Below, piece after piece: positions 29,640 to 39,861 of a stretch of DNA of 64,000 nucleotides (the first letter of the stretch is position 1; each line of letters opens with the position of its first letter). The position numbers and the translations under genes are program-made. The notes beneath the pieces are model-generated. The model was not told where the DNA came from. It saw only the letters and a program-made list of their open reading frames with translations, and did no database searches. Origin of the DNA: Malikia sp. (GTDB lineage Bacteria > Pseudomonadota > Gammaproteobacteria > Burkholderiales > Burkholderiaceae_C); the NCBI RefSeq assembly GCF_028687635.1, contig NZ_JAQTZS010000005.1:82663-146662 (forward strand), written 5' to 3'.

Positions 29640-30501
29640 CGTTTTCATGCGCCCGAAAATCAAGAAAGACACCATGACGCCACTCAAAATCCTGATCGAT
29701 TCTCCACTGAATTTCAGGCAGCTTCGAGCCCAGGATAACCTCCAGATCTCCCAGTGGCACAAGCTACTCCAAAGTGAACTAGGCTACGCTCACCCGGCAT
29801 CTGAATTGAAAAAAAAACACTTTGGCTCTCCTCTTGGGGAATCAGTTGTCTTCGCAGCCCTGAACGAATCCGGTGACCTGATGGCGGTCAGCAGCTTCTT
29901 CAGGATGCCCGGAAACCTAAGGACGAAACAAGCAGTTTGGCAACCAGGCGATATTGTCACATCCCCCGCAGCAAGAGGAAAGGGTCTATTCGCCGAGGTC
30001 AACCAAAGAATTCTGAATGAACTATCAAGGGAAGATCTTGTCATCGGGTTTCCGAATAGTGCAGCCCTTAATCCCTGGAAAAAACTGGGTTGGCCAGTTT
30101 TGATGGAAACCATGACCGTGCGTGGATTCGGCTGGCGACCATCCAGACGCCTGAAGCTGGAAGCCTTGTCCAGCCTTTATGGCGCGAGCGACTCAGGACT
30201 GATTGCATACATCCAGCATCGCTTCAATCAGCCAGACTACAGATTTTCCGTTCACCCAGAATATTTTTTTGTGCATAGGGGGCAGCTGTGTGGCGTGTTC
30301 TCACGCCACGGTGCTGCGACTTCCCGGGCGCCCATGCCTCTAGGCTACAGAATAGTCTTGGCGCCTGCGCAAGATCGGCCCATGCTGCCTCGCTACTCAC
30401 GGCCAAGCGGCCATGTGATCGGCCGCCCAGGCCAGACATATGAACAGACGCTGGTGGTGCTGAACCAGATCAGCCCTCTGGCCTTCCTTGACACGCTATG
30501 A
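29632..30501 (+). CDS. GNAT-like N-acetyltransferase
   Basis: QPGDIVTSPAARGKGLFAEVNQRILNEL..LVIGFPNSAALNPWKKLGW; parallels the 35763 gene. Confidence 0.75.
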   Translation: MSDVFMRPKIKKDTMTPLKILIDSPLNFRQLRAQDNLQISQWHKLLQSELGYAHPASELKKKHFGSPLGESVVFAALNESGDLMAVSSFFRMPGNLRTKQAVWQPGDIVTSPAARGKGLFAEVNQRILNELSREDLVIGFPNSAALNPWKKLGWPVLMETMTVRGFGWRPSRRLKLEALSSLYGASDSGLIAYIQHRFNQPDYRFSVHPEYFFVHRGQLCGVFSRHGAATSRAPMPLGYRIVLAPAQDRPMLPRYSRPSGHVIGRPGQTYEQTLVVLNQISPLAFLDTL

Positions 30502-31427
30502 CCAAAGTCTTTCTGGCCGCACAGGCGTTAAGGATACTGGGCACTCTGCACGACTGGCTGTTTGGGACCTCGTTTCGCGTCCTCTGCTACCACACCATCA
30601 GCAATGCCCAACGTTTCAGCCAGCATCTGGCCGTTCTGAATATATCCGCGGAGGTATTGGGATTGGGACAACTGCTAACGCAGAAGGACAAGCGTTACAG
30701 TCTATCGACCAAGCCCCGGGTACTCATTACCTTTGACGATGGTGATCCGTCCGTTCTTGACCGGGCAGCACCGGTTCTCGCGTCTCATGGCATGCCGTCA
30801 GCCTTGTTCGTGGTCACAGACTGGGTTACGTCTGAAACCGAACCTTGGTGGGTGACCAGCAGCCGTGCATGGCAACATAACTCAAACCTCGAAATTCACG
30901 GGGAACGGTTTTCCAGCAACCAGGCACTTATAGCCAGACTGAAGACGCTACCCGACACTGATCGGAAAGCCTTTGTTTCAGAACATTTCTCTGCGGCTCG
31001 CCCAGCCAGGAATCCCGAATGGAGCGAATTGAGTGCAGCGATGAAGCAGGGCATGGAGATCGGCGCACACAGCGCCAGCCACCCTTGTTTGGACATGTGC
31101 TCGCCAGAGCAGGTGCAGCGCGAGGTCAGCAGCAGCATCGCTACGGTACAGAAACGACTTGGCCTTGCACAGGTAGCCTTTGCCTTGCCCAACGGCAATG
31201 GCAATCCAGATGCCTTGCAGGCGGCGGCCGATTTCCAGGCCTCCTCTGTTCTGCTGTTCGACCATCGCACCATGCCAGCCTCACGGCTCAATGTCAGCAT
31301 GCCCTTGATCTCGCGACTTCGCATAGATGACTACGCCTCGGTCTGGCGCTTCGTCTTTATCGCCTCGGGCTGGCACAGCCGCATCTATCACCTCATTCGT
31401 CGCGACACCCAGTCGCGCACACTCTAG
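30498..31427 (+). CDS. Polysaccharide deacetylase (NodB-like, carbohydrate esterase 4 type)
   Basis: RVLCYHTIS, RVLITFDDGDPSVLDRAAPVLASHGMPSALFVVTDWV, MEIGAHSASHPCL. Confidence 0.88.
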   Translation: MTKVFLAAQALRILGTLHDWLFGTSFRVLCYHTISNAQRFSQHLAVLNISAEVLGLGQLLTQKDKRYSLSTKPRVLITFDDGDPSVLDRAAPVLASHGMPSALFVVTDWVTSETEPWWVTSSRAWQHNSNLEIHGERFSSNQALIARLKTLPDTDRKAFVSEHFSAARPARNPEWSELSAAMKQGMEIGAHSASHPCLDMCSPEQVQREVSSSIATVQKRLGLAQVAFALPNGNGNPDALQAAADFQASSVLLFDHRTMPASRLNVSMPLISRLRIDDYASVWRFVFIASGWHSRIYHLIRRDTQSRTL

Positions 31428-31441
31428 AACAACTGACAACC

Positions 31442-32608
31442 GTGAAAATCTGCTTGCTGATTGATGGTCTCGGCCCGGGTGGAGCCGAACGCTCGACCGC
31501 ACATCTCTCCGTTTGGCTAAAGAAGCATGGGCACGATGTCCACGTCGCCATGCTCCACGATCGACGCCCTGGCTTTGCCGATGAAGTCGTCAGCCAAGGA
31601 ATACCGATGATTTACCTAGGAAATACTTGGTGGCAGCGGTTTTATGGGCTAAAGAAGTTGTTAACCAACGGCGATTTCGACTTATTGCACAGTTGCCTCC
31701 TTTCCAGCGACCTGTTAATGCGTATCGTCTCGCTTTTGTCGTGGGGCCATAGGTGGAATCTTTCATTCAGCATCGTCAGCAACTCATATGGATCGCATCG
31801 ATACAAAGATGCATCAATCAAGCCTTGGAAGCTGCGTGTCGTGCAATGGATAGATGCGATTTCCCTTAAGCTGTCATCACCTTTGGCTCATGCCGTCACC
31901 CAATCGGCCAAGCTAAACGCCATCGAACATTTAGGAATAAATCCTGGTTATGTCACTGTCGTATACCGCGGCAGACCAGAGGTCCTACCAGTCGAGTCCC
32001 GCCAAAAGTACCGCCAGATACTGAATTTACGTGCGGAAGCACGGGTTTTTGTCCATGTGGGCCGACAGGAGTATGCAAAAAACCACATCGGCTTGATCGC
32101 CGCATTCGAGCAGGTCTGGCAAAAACACCCGGTGGCACGACTGCTGCTAGTCGGCCGTGAAGGCAACACCAGCGCCGAGGTTCAGCAACGACTTGGAGTC
32201 AGTCCGGCGCGCGATGCCATCCTGTGCCTGGGTCACCGCAGTGACGTGTCTGAGCTGCTGCGCTGTGCCGATGTCTTTGTGCTGCCTTCCCACTACGAGG
32301 GCCTGAGTGGCGCCATGATCGAGGCCATGGAGGCTGGGCTGCCGGTGATCTGCTCCGACCTCGACGGCTTGCGCGAAGGCTGCGAGCCCGATCGCAGCGC
32401 ACTGCTCTGCGACCCCAAGCGTCCCGAGACCGTTGCCGCCGCCATGAATCGGATGCTGGATGAACCGGATCTGGCCCAGCGCCTGGGGGCCCGGGGTCGC
32501 GAGATATTCTTGCAGCGCTTCACGCTCGAGGCATCCTGCCAGGGCATGCTGGCATTCTTTGAATCTGTCGTCGCCAAGAGCAGTCGTGCAGGTCATACAG
32601 CTCATTAA
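31442..32608 (+). CDS. Family 4 glycosyltransferase
   Basis: LLIDGLGPGGAERSTAHL, VHVGRQEYAKNHIGLIAAF, DVFVLPSHYEGLSGAMIEAMEAGLPVICSDLDGLREG. Confidence 0.9.
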   Translation: MKICLLIDGLGPGGAERSTAHLSVWLKKHGHDVHVAMLHDRRPGFADEVVSQGIPMIYLGNTWWQRFYGLKKLLTNGDFDLLHSCLLSSDLLMRIVSLLSWGHRWNLSFSIVSNSYGSHRYKDASIKPWKLRVVQWIDAISLKLSSPLAHAVTQSAKLNAIEHLGINPGYVTVVYRGRPEVLPVESRQKYRQILNLRAEARVFVHVGRQEYAKNHIGLIAAFEQVWQKHPVARLLLVGREGNTSAEVQQRLGVSPARDAILCLGHRSDVSELLRCADVFVLPSHYEGLSGAMIEAMEAGLPVICSDLDGLREGCEPDRSALLCDPKRPETVAAAMNRMLDEPDLAQRLGARGREIFLQRFTLEASCQGMLAFFESVVAKSSRAGHTAH

Positions 32609-33689
32609 CCACCGCGAACGGCGTGGCGCTGAACTGTTTGCCGCCCGCCTGGCGGAAGAACTGCCCCGCCACGGCGAGCCTGCGGCACCCGTTGATGTGC
32701 AACTGGTCGCCTTGGCAGAGGGTCGCGGGGAATTGCCCGTTGATGCCTGCCTGCTGCAAGGCCGCTCGCTGTCGCTGCCACGCTGTCTGCTGGCGGCGAC
32801 CCGCCTGGCAGCTCGCTTGGCCGCATTGCCGGCTAGCGAATCTCTGATCCTGCAGGCCAATGCCGGTCGCACCCTGTGGGTCGCGGTATTCACCGCCTGG
32901 CTGCTGCGCTTGCGCGGTCGCCACGCCGCCATCGTCTACAGACAGGCCAGCCTGGCCTCGCCTTGGCTACGCGATCGCAGAGTCGTCACTGCCGTGCAGG
33001 ATTTCTTTCTGAATCGCTGCCAGGCGGTTGCCTCGATTGCGCAGGCTTGCGCGGACGACCTGCGTTCCATGCACCCCGGCTTGCTGCCTCCCATCGAAGT
33101 CATTCCCAATATCGTACCGCTCGTCTCGGGTGACGTCAGACCGTGGCACGAACGCCCCCAGGTGCTGCTGATGGTAGGCGCCTTCACGCCGGAAAAGGAC
33201 CATGGCCTGGCCCTACAGGCTGTTGGCCCCTTGCTGGCCAGGAATCCTGCATTACTCCTATTTTTTCTAGGGGATGGACCAGAAAGAATTAGATGGAATA
33301 GCGTGTTAGCATCCTATTCATGGGCATCGCAAGTAGCATTTGTTGGCAATGTATCGGCGGACACCGTGGCTGAACACATGCAGCGCGCGCGCGCCTTGGT
33401 CCTGAGCAGCCGCATTGAAGGCCAGCCCGGTGTCATCGTCGAGGCACTGGGCGCCGGCCTGCCGGTCGTGGCTACCGGCGTCGGTGGCGTGCCCGAACTG
33501 CTGGCCGACAACCGCGGCATGTCAGTAGCTGCGGGCGATGCCGATGCATTGCGCGCAGCGCTCGACCGGGTGCTGGCGGGCGAGCTGCCCGACCTGCATG
33601 CGGCGCGCGACTATGCCAGCCAGACTTTTTCCCCAGCTGTCGTGGCCGCTCAGTTCGCCCAACTCTATCGAAGGCTTGCCGCTTGCTGA
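32586..33689 (+). CDS. Family 4 glycosyltransferase (GTG start)
   Basis: VVQVIQLINHRERRGAELFAARLAEEL, MVGAFTPEKDHGLAL, ARALVLSSRIEGQPGVIVEALGAGLPVVATGVGGVPEL. Confidence 0.85.
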   Translation: MQVIQLINHRERRGAELFAARLAEELPRHGEPAAPVDVQLVALAEGRGELPVDACLLQGRSLSLPRCLLAATRLAARLAALPASESLILQANAGRTLWVAVFTAWLLRLRGRHAAIVYRQASLASPWLRDRRVVTAVQDFFLNRCQAVASIAQACADDLRSMHPGLLPPIEVIPNIVPLVSGDVRPWHERPQVLLMVGAFTPEKDHGLALQAVGPLLARNPALLLFFLGDGPERIRWNSVLASYSWASQVAFVGNVSADTVAEHMQRARALVLSSRIEGQPGVIVEALGAGLPVVATGVGGVPELLADNRGMSVAAGDADALRAALDRVLAGELPDLHAARDYASQTFSPAVVAAQFAQLYRRLAAC

Positions 33690-34954
33690 TACTGCTTTTT
33701 TCCCTGACCTTGCTGGTGGCACTGGCCTTCGGCATGCGCTATCCGACGATCCGGGGCGTCATGCTGACGGCCTGGGCCGTGCGGATGCTGCTGCTGCTGA
33801 TCCACCATCAGATCTTCGTGCTGCTGCCTGGGCGCGGCGACGCCAGAACCTTTTTCATGGAGGCGCAGAACTTTTCCCGCTTGGGCTTCGACGGTGCACT
33901 GGCTGAATTCACCGTCACGCACAGCACCGGTTTCAGCGCCCTGATGGGGGCCATGCTGTCGCTGTTCGGCAACTCCATCCTGGTGATGGAACTGATCAAC
34001 ATCAGCATGGGCTTGGCAATCGTGGCCCTGGCCTATCGCCTGGCGCTCAACTGCGGTGCCGACAGAGGGCAAGCCAAACGGGCCGCACTGATCATGGCCC
34101 TGGTGCCTTCGACCGCGCAATATTCGATCGTGGCGCTGCGCGAGATGATCCTGGTGCTGCCCTTCATGCTAGGCTTGGTCGCCTTGACTGCCCAGCGCAG
34201 TCACGCCACCGCCACGGGCATGTTGCTGTTCACGTTCTGGTGCAGCGTGGCGGCCATGTTCCATGGCGGCATGATCGTCGGCATTGGCGGGCTGGGGGCT
34301 GGTGTCTTTGTGTTCCAGATGTTCGCGAGCCGCCTTCCGGGCCAGCCCAGGCCCAACATGATCTGGAACCTGGTGCTGCTGGCCTTGTTCTTGGCCTTGG
34401 TCAGCATGGCCGGAGGCTTGGTTGGCGAAGTCGGTCTGAACAAGGTGAGCGAGGTCGGCAGCGGCAATCTGGTCAACCAGCTCAACACCGCTTCGCTACA
34501 GGCAGCAAGAGGCGGCTCTGCCTACTTGCAGGATTTCGCCGTTGAGGGCTACGGCGATGTGGCGGCCAGCGTGCCGCTGCGCCTGCTCTACTTCTTCTTC
34601 TCGCCACTGCCTTGGGACATCCGATCGGCGGGGCATGTGCTGGGTTTTCTGGATGTGCTGCTGTACGCCTTCTGTTTCCGGGAATTGTGGCGCACCTACA
34701 AGGCCAACGCCTTGTCCCCCAAGGTGCTGATGGTGCTCGGCGTGGTGATGACCATTGCGCTGGCTTACGCCTTCGGCTCCAGCAACGCGGGCACAGCCAT
34801 CCGCCACCGCGCCAAGTTCAGTTATGCTCTGGTCGCCATCGCCTACGCCGCGCGCACCGCGCGCTACCAACAAGCCGTGCTGTCTGGCCAGAACCCAGGC
34901 TTGTGGATCCGGCGCCCCCAGCAACCACAACGCGACTCCCGGAGCACGGCATGA
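33683..34954 (+). CDS. Polytopic membrane protein, candidate polysaccharide polymerase (Wzy/EpsG-like)
   Basis: Multi-TM protein within an EPS cluster that otherwise lacks a polymerase; no diagnostic motif recognised. Confidence 0.5.
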   Translation: MLILLFSLTLLVALAFGMRYPTIRGVMLTAWAVRMLLLLIHHQIFVLLPGRGDARTFFMEAQNFSRLGFDGALAEFTVTHSTGFSALMGAMLSLFGNSILVMELINISMGLAIVALAYRLALNCGADRGQAKRAALIMALVPSTAQYSIVALREMILVLPFMLGLVALTAQRSHATATGMLLFTFWCSVAAMFHGGMIVGIGGLGAGVFVFQMFASRLPGQPRPNMIWNLVLLALFLALVSMAGGLVGEVGLNKVSEVGSGNLVNQLNTASLQAARGGSAYLQDFAVEGYGDVAASVPLRLLYFFFSPLPWDIRSAGHVLGFLDVLLYAFCFRELWRTYKANALSPKVLMVLGVVMTIALAYAFGSSNAGTAIRHRAKFSYALVAIAYAARTARYQQAVLSGQNPGLWIRRPQQPQRDSRSTA

Positions 34955-35766
34955 GCCTGGGCCGTCAGCTCAAGTCCCTGGCCTGGCATGGCGTCAAGGC
35001 CTTCAGTGCCATGGCACCCTCGCCGTCGCGGCGTTCTTCGGTGACGGTGTTCACGCTGCACCGCCTGATACCCGATGCCTGCAGCGAACTCGAGGTCACC
35101 CCGGCACAGGCGGAATCCTGGCTACGCAGCATCACCGCGCGCTATCGTGTCTTGCACGGCTCGGAGTTCCTGTCTCCTGCACCAGATGATCGTCCATTCG
35201 CACTGATCACGGTCGACGACGCCTTCAGCGATGCACACGACCACCTCTGGCCGCTGCTGCAGCGCTTGCAACTTCCAGTCGTGCTCTTCGTTCCCACCCA
35301 CTTCATCGACACCGGGGAGCCCCCCGTCAGCTTTGCTGTCGAGCGCAGCCGCTACAGGCCCTGCAGCTGGGAGCAACTGCGCGCGATGGCCGCCTCGCCC
35401 TGGATCACCCTGGGAGCACACTCGCATGCCCACAGCGAAGCGCCAACCCAGCGCACGGCCGAACTGGCCGCCGACACCGAGGCGGCGCTGGCCCGCTTCA
35501 CCGCCGAAGGCCTGCCGCGCCCTCACCTGTACGCCTACCCAAGGGGCAAGTTCACTGCCGAGGCGGCCAGCGTGCTCGGCAACTACTTTGACGCCGGGTT
35601 TGCCGGCCTGCCACATCACAGCCTCCCGGGTGACCTGGCGCGCATGGCCTGGCCCCGTGTCCCCTTGCGCGGCAGCGATGCTGGTTTCTGGGGCGAGAGA
35701 AAAATAAGAAACGGCATCAGCCACGAAGAATACTGGGTGGAACGCATCAAAGGGAGGCTCAAATGA
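34951..35766 (+). CDS. Polysaccharide deacetylase family protein
   Basis: VTVFTLHRLIPD, FALITVDDAFSDAHDHLWPLLQRLQLPVVLFVPTHFID, ITLGAHSHAHSEAP. Confidence 0.87.
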   Translation: MSLGRQLKSLAWHGVKAFSAMAPSPSRRSSVTVFTLHRLIPDACSELEVTPAQAESWLRSITARYRVLHGSEFLSPAPDDRPFALITVDDAFSDAHDHLWPLLQRLQLPVVLFVPTHFIDTGEPPVSFAVERSRYRPCSWEQLRAMAASPWITLGAHSHAHSEAPTQRTAELAADTEAALARFTAEGLPRPHLYAYPRGKFTAEAASVLGNYFDAGFAGLPHHSLPGDLARMAWPRVPLRGSDAGFWGERKIRNGISHEEYWVERIKGRLK

Positions 35767-36728
35767 TCATGCGCGAACTGAGTGAACCGGACCAGCCGGC
35801 GCTGCTGGAACTGGCCACCGAATCCCTGGGCGAAGGCCCTCAAGGCTCGCGCCAGGCGGACTGGTGGAGCTGGAAGCATGTCGACAACCCCTTCGGGCGC
35901 AGCCTGGTACTGGGTGCGTTCGAGGATGACCAGCTGATCGGCCTGCGCGCGTTCATGCGCTGGCGCCTGGTCGATGCAAAGGGTCGTCGCTGGGCCTGCG
36001 CGCGCGCGGTCGACACCGCCACCCATCCGGCCCACCAGGGCAAGGGCATCTTCAGCAAGCTGACGCTGGAAGGCCTGGAATACCTGCGTGCCGACGGCAC
36101 CGACATCGTGTTCAACACGCCCAATGGCAAGAGCGGCCCGGGCTACCGCAAGATGGGCTGGCTGGCTGTTGCCCCCCTGTCAGCGGGCATTCGTCCCAAC
36201 GGCCTGACTGGCGCGTTGCAACTGTCACTGCGAGCGGCCGGCAAGCCGGTCCAGGATTTACCTCTGCCGCCTGCCGCCGACTGGTCGGTTTTCGATCACG
36301 GCGACTGGGCCGAGCTCGCCAAGGCCTGGAAAGCCCCGGGTCTCGGCACCGACTGGAGCCCGGAGACTCTGGCCTGGAGGCTGTCGGCATGCCCGGTGGC
36401 CAGCTACCATCCCGTCATCGTCAAGGACAAGCTGCTGGGTGCCGTTCGCGTGCACAGCCGCAAGGGCTTGCGTGAAGGCGTCTTGTCGCTGGCACCGGGA
36501 CTGCATTTATCGCAAGCCGTGCGCTCCATGCCTCCGTCCGTGCGCCAGGGCGTCGATTACTGGGTGTGGCGCCCCACCCACAGTGCTGCCCGCTGGCCCG
36601 AACTGCTGCAAGGCGGAAGCCTGCCGATACCGAAACCGGTGCTGCACCTGCATTCACGCGAGGTCAACAGCCCGGTGCCTACGGCCGAGCAATGGCATCT
36701 GCGTTTCTCTGACCTGGAGTTGTTGTGA
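35763..36728 (+). CDS. GNAT family N-acetyltransferase
   Basis: RAVDTATHPAHQGKGIFSKLTLEGLEYLRADGTDIVFNTPNGKSGPGYRKMGW. Confidence 0.85.
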   Translation: MIMRELSEPDQPALLELATESLGEGPQGSRQADWWSWKHVDNPFGRSLVLGAFEDDQLIGLRAFMRWRLVDAKGRRWACARAVDTATHPAHQGKGIFSKLTLEGLEYLRADGTDIVFNTPNGKSGPGYRKMGWLAVAPLSAGIRPNGLTGALQLSLRAAGKPVQDLPLPPAADWSVFDHGDWAELAKAWKAPGLGTDWSPETLAWRLSACPVASYHPVIVKDKLLGAVRVHSRKGLREGVLSLAPGLHLSQAVRSMPPSVRQGVDYWVWRPTHSAARWPELLQGGSLPIPKPVLHLHSREVNSPVPTAEQWHLRFSDLELL

Positions 36729-38785
36729 CAGGCAAGGTCTATCGACCCGACATAGACGGCCTGCGCGCCGTGGCCGTGGTGTCGGTCATCCTGTTCCACG
36801 CTGGCGTCTCCTGGGCGGGCGGCGGCTTCGTCGGCGTGGATGTGTTTTTCGTGATCTCGGGCTACCTGGTCGGAGGCATCGTGCTTTCCGGTCTGGCTCG
36901 CGGCGATTTTTCGTTCCGGCATTTCTTCGAGCGCCGCTTCCGCCGCATCGTGCCGCCGCTGCTGCTCACCATAGCCTTGTGCCTGCCGTTCGCCTGGTTC
37001 TGGATGATGCCGGACCCGTTCCAGAACTTCGGCCAGAGCATGGTGGCCGCCACGCTGTCGGCCAGCAACCTGCTGTTCGAAAGAACCATCAACTATTTCT
37101 CGCCTGGCGTGGACGAGATGCCCTTGGTCCACACCTGGTCCCTGGGGGTGGAGGAGCAGTTCTACCTCAGCTTTCCGCTGCTGGCCTGGCTGCTGTACCG
37201 GTGGGGACGCAATGGCAAGCAGCGGTTGGCGGATGCGGTACTCCTGATCGTGATGATGGCATCGCTGGCCTACGCGATCTGGCTCACGCGCAAGCCCGAG
37301 CTCGCCAGCTTCTACCTGCCGCTGCAACGCTTCTGGGAGTTGCTGATCGGCACGCTCTGCGCCAAGTGGACGGCGGGCCGCTTGACAGGGAACCGTCCCC
37401 AACGCGAACTGCTCGCTGCCGCTTCGCTGGGGCTGCTGCTGTGGGCTATCCTGGGCTTGGACGAACACACCCCATGGCCTGGCCCATGGGCACTGCTGCC
37501 GGTGCTGGCAACAGCCGTGCTGCTGGTGACGGCACCCGGCACCCTAGTGGGCAATGTACTGTCCTCAGCGCCACTGGTCTGGATCGGCCTGCTCTCTTAC
37601 GGGCTTTACCTCTTGCATCAGCCGGTCATGGCTTTCGCGCGGCAGCGCTTGCTCGATGCACCCAGCCCTGGGTTGCTGCTGGCCCTCATGCTACCCACGG
37701 TGGTGCTGGCACGCCTGTCCCTGGTGCGCTTCGAGCAACCGGTACGAAATACCCAACGAGTGCTGATCAAGCCCTTGTTATGGATTTGTGGTGTCGTGGC
37801 TGCATTGTTGACAGCGACTGGCCTGCTGCTTCACAAGACAGACGGTCTGCCGCAGCGACTCACGCCACAGGAACGCGCCTGGCTAAGCTACGCAGGGGAC
37901 GGCGTGACCAGACTGACCAGAACCAGCCATGAAGTAGGTGGAGTGCGCATCGGCCGGTTCAGCGACAACATTGGCGCCAATACTCCCCTGCACCGCTTCG
38001 CTTGGTGGGGAGATTCGCATGCCGACATGCTCAATCATGGCATCCAACAAGTCTTCCCGGCTTCCACTTGGGGGGCGCATTACATCCGTTTCGACGACTG
38101 CAAGAACATCCCGACCCTGATGGCACCGCAAGCCGATTTTGCCGATTGGAAACGCTGCGAGAACTTCTTTTCCCGTGATTTCGGCCCATTCCTGCGCGAC
38201 AAGCAGATCGATTCCGTCGTGGTGTCGCTGCGCTGGAGTTATGGCTTGTCAATCATGGGAGCAAAAGACGAATCTAAATGTCTTTTCGACAACACAGTCG
38301 GTGGTCGCGAAACTACGCGCTGCCCGCTCAAAGTCGGCGTCACCCAAGACAACCGGCGTGGTCACGACAGAAGCCATAAGGCCGAAGCCCTGCAGACCTG
38401 GCTGAGCTGGCTGGACGGACTGGGCGTACCCGTAGTGCTTGTAGCACCAATCCCTGAAGTCGGCTGGCATGTACCCGAGCAAATGATCAAGCGGTCACGC
38501 TACGGTGGCGGCCCGGTTCAGACCCCCTATTCCGCTTATGTGAAGCGGCATTCCTGGGTACTGGAGCAGTTCGAGTCGGCAGTGCGCAAGCACCCCAATC
38601 TGCGTTTGATGCCGGTATCCGACCTCTTCTGCGACACCCGACCCGATGGCTGGTGCCGCGCCGAGGCCGGCGAGCAGCCGCTGTACTTCGACGACGACCA
38701 TTTGAACGAGCGTGGTGGCTTGCTGGTGGCAGGTCGGCTCCTTGAAACCCTGGACGGCCTTGCTGTCGCCAAAAAGCCTTTATGA
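36725..38785 (+). CDS. Acyltransferase 3 family protein with C-terminal SGNH-like domain (OafA/YrhL-like)
   Basis: YRPDIDGLRAVAVVSVILFHAGVSWAGGGFVGVDVFFVISGYL..FFERRFRRIVPPL; C-terminal WWGDSHADML and DDDHLNERGG. Confidence 0.93.
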   Translation: MTGKVYRPDIDGLRAVAVVSVILFHAGVSWAGGGFVGVDVFFVISGYLVGGIVLSGLARGDFSFRHFFERRFRRIVPPLLLTIALCLPFAWFWMMPDPFQNFGQSMVAATLSASNLLFERTINYFSPGVDEMPLVHTWSLGVEEQFYLSFPLLAWLLYRWGRNGKQRLADAVLLIVMMASLAYAIWLTRKPELASFYLPLQRFWELLIGTLCAKWTAGRLTGNRPQRELLAAASLGLLLWAILGLDEHTPWPGPWALLPVLATAVLLVTAPGTLVGNVLSSAPLVWIGLLSYGLYLLHQPVMAFARQRLLDAPSPGLLLALMLPTVVLARLSLVRFEQPVRNTQRVLIKPLLWICGVVAALLTATGLLLHKTDGLPQRLTPQERAWLSYAGDGVTRLTRTSHEVGGVRIGRFSDNIGANTPLHRFAWWGDSHADMLNHGIQQVFPASTWGAHYIRFDDCKNIPTLMAPQADFADWKRCENFFSRDFGPFLRDKQIDSVVVSLRWSYGLSIMGAKDESKCLFDNTVGGRETTRCPLKVGVTQDNRRGHDRSHKAEALQTWLSWLDGLGVPVVLVAPIPEVGWHVPEQMIKRSRYGGGPVQTPYSAYVKRHSWVLEQFESAVRKHPNLRLMPVSDLFCDTRPDGWCRAEAGEQPLYFDDDHLNERGGLLVAGRLLETLDGLAVAKKPL

Positions 38786-39861
38786 GATTGTTGCTGTTGA
38801 TCAAGGGCCTGGGGCTGGGTGGCGCAGAGCAGCATGTGCTCCAGCTTGCTGTCGCCATGCGCGACCGTGGCCATGCCGTTTGCGTCGCCTACCTGCTGCC
38901 GCACAAGGGCGAGTTGAGTGCTGCATTGACTGCCGAGGGCATAGAAACCGTCTGCTGGGGCAGCGGTGGCGGCCCCTGGTGGCGCTCGGCATGGCGCCGG
39001 GCCTGGCAAGACCTGCATTCCTTCCAACCGGATACGGTCCACGCCCACCTGCCGGTGACCGGCATGCTGGCGCGCCTGTTCAAGCCCTTGCTGGGCTACC
39101 GCCTGGTCTATACCGAGCACATCACCTATCCCCTGCTGCACCCCTTGACGCGTCTGCTGCACCGGGCGAGCTGGTGGCTGGACGACGCTGCGGTCAGCTG
39201 CTCCCAAGGCGTCGCGGACAGCCTGCCGCGCGCCAGTCTGGTCGTGGACAACGGCATAGCCGCCAGCCTGCCGACCCGCGCTACGGTTACCATGCGTGTG
39301 GCGCTCGGAATCCCCTCCGACGCCAGGATTCTGCTTTGCGTCGCCAACTTACGGCCACAGAAGAACCACCCCCTGCTGCTGCGCGCCTTCGATCGCGCCA
39401 GCCAGACGAAGCACATGAACGACTGGCATATCGTCCTGGTGGGCCAGGACGCGAGCGAGCGCCCGACCTGCGAGGCGCTGGCAGCCAGCCTGGACAGCCT
39501 CGCCCGCATTCACTTCGCCGGCAAGCGCATCGAGGCCGCCGCCTGGATGGGCGAGGCCGATGCCTTTGTGCTCTCCTCCGACGAGGAAGGTTTGCCCTTG
39601 GCCTTGCTAGAGGCCATGCGCGCGGGCCTGCCGGCCGTGGTCACCGCCGTCGGCGGCATGCCCCAGGTGGTCACGCCGGAGACCGGCATCGTCGTGCCGC
39701 GCGGTGACGAGGCCGCATTGGCCACCGCACTGCAACGCTTGGCCAGCGACGAAGCGCTGCGCACACAAATGGGCTCGGCGGCGCGCCTGCGCTTCACGAG
39801 GCATTACACGCAGGATGCCATGCTGGATCAGCTAGAACGCCTGTACGAGGAGAAAAACTGA
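38782..39861 (+). CDS. Family 4 glycosyltransferase
   Basis: LLLIKGLGLGGAEQHVLQLA, CVANLRPQKNHPLLLRAF, ADAFVLSSDEEGLPLALLEAMRAGLPAVVTAVGGMPQVV. Confidence 0.92.
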   Translation: MRLLLLIKGLGLGGAEQHVLQLAVAMRDRGHAVCVAYLLPHKGELSAALTAEGIETVCWGSGGGPWWRSAWRRAWQDLHSFQPDTVHAHLPVTGMLARLFKPLLGYRLVYTEHITYPLLHPLTRLLHRASWWLDDAAVSCSQGVADSLPRASLVVDNGIAASLPTRATVTMRVALGIPSDARILLCVANLRPQKNHPLLLRAFDRASQTKHMNDWHIVLVGQDASERPTCEALAASLDSLARIHFAGKRIEAAAWMGEADAFVLSSDEEGLPLALLEAMRAGLPAVVTAVGGMPQVVTPETGIVVPRGDEAALATALQRLASDEALRTQMGSAARLRFTRHYTQDAMLDQLERLYEEKN

